Below the pieces are notes generated by a model, which ran no database searches, was not told where the DNA came from, and saw nothing but the letters and a program-made list of their open reading frames with translations. This document shows positions 1 through 10,000 of a stretch of DNA of 10,000 bases, piece by piece; the first letter of the stretch is position 1, and every line of letters starts with the position of its first letter. The translations under genes were made by a program, and so were the position numbers. The DNA lies in assembly GCA_964020155.1 (NCBI GenBank), contig OZ026557.1, positions 4,278,966 to 4,288,965 of the forward strand. Direction: 5' to 3'. The DNA is from Chondrilla cf. caribensis (Eukaryota > Porifera > Demospongiae > Chondrillida > Chondrillidae).

Positions 1-204
1 CCATATTGTATGTATGTACATACGTATGTACATTAGTATACTGTATATAGATGTACATACTATAATGTGCGTGTATAGAGTACGTATGTGTACTGTATAT
101 CCTTGAGAACTTGCTGTATTTATATACGTATTGAACTGTCCGCATGCATAAATGCACACCCACACCCACATACACACACACACGTGTGCATGCACACGTG
201 TACA

Positions 205-255
<51 letters not shown>
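1..255. repeat. Intronic or upstream low-complexity DNA with CA repeats
   Basis: Bases 1-120 are alternating purine-pyrimidine sequence rich in GTATGTAC and TACATAC words. Bases 155-254 are degenerate and then pure CA repeat (pure from about 209). The stretch ends at the exon 1 acceptor. No gene signal was seen. Confidence 0.8.

Positions 256-10000
<9,745 letters not shown>

Overview
The window is animal-type nuclear DNA. It holds the interior of one intron-rich protein-coding gene on the + strand. The coding signal is broken into 14 short segments of 43-264 nt. Each is bounded by GT...AG splice sites, and all 14 join in one continuous reading frame (phases checked by hand). Together they encode about 482 residues, roughly 14.5% of the window. 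Both ends of the protein probably lie outside. The organism cannot be named. Dense introns, very long CA/GT microsatellites, many minisatellites and short TA-flanked MITEs fit a marine invertebrate; a sponge or other early-branching animal is plausible, but this is low-confidence inference.

Layout of the protein: exons 1-6 (256-3834) give a helical, charged N-terminal part that I do not recognise, ending in an acidic linker. Exons 7-9 (4593-7237) give ankyrin-type repeats, the clearest being NGNTPLHVA and SRRTPLHLLA. Exons 10-11 are a linker. Exons 11-14 (8401-10000) give an almost complete BTB/POZ domain (LSDVVL, F.AHRIVL, F.AMM, LLEYLYTG, AADQFLLEPM). Ankyrin followed by BTB is the order seen in animal ABTB/BTBD11-like proteins, often Cullin-3 adaptors or scaffolds. 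I did not assign an orthologue.

Layout of the non-coding DNA: nearly every intron is filled with repeats. Intron 2 is mostly one pure (CA) tract of about 383 bp. Intron 4 is a 17-bp minisatellite of about 55 units, each carrying TACTAAC. Intron 5 has a 175-bp TA-flanked MITE and three 73-bp repeats. Intron 6 has a 9-bp minisatellite split by a second 175-bp MITE with a cleanly readable empty site. Intron 8 is a 46-bp minisatellite in two blocks whose unit contains a MITE-end motif. Intron 9 has an 18-bp minisatellite and a pyrimidine tract. Introns 7, 11 and 13 have (GT)n just after the 5' splice site. Intron 12 holds a 180-bp MITE and a 200-bp foldback element.

The main observations are the shared terminal motif linking MITE ends to two different minisatellites, the higher-order duplications inside the arrays, the strand-specific placement of CA and GT tracts relative to splice sites, and the branch-point-like 17-bp array. 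I saw no tRNA, rRNA, CRISPR, bacterial gene or viral gene.
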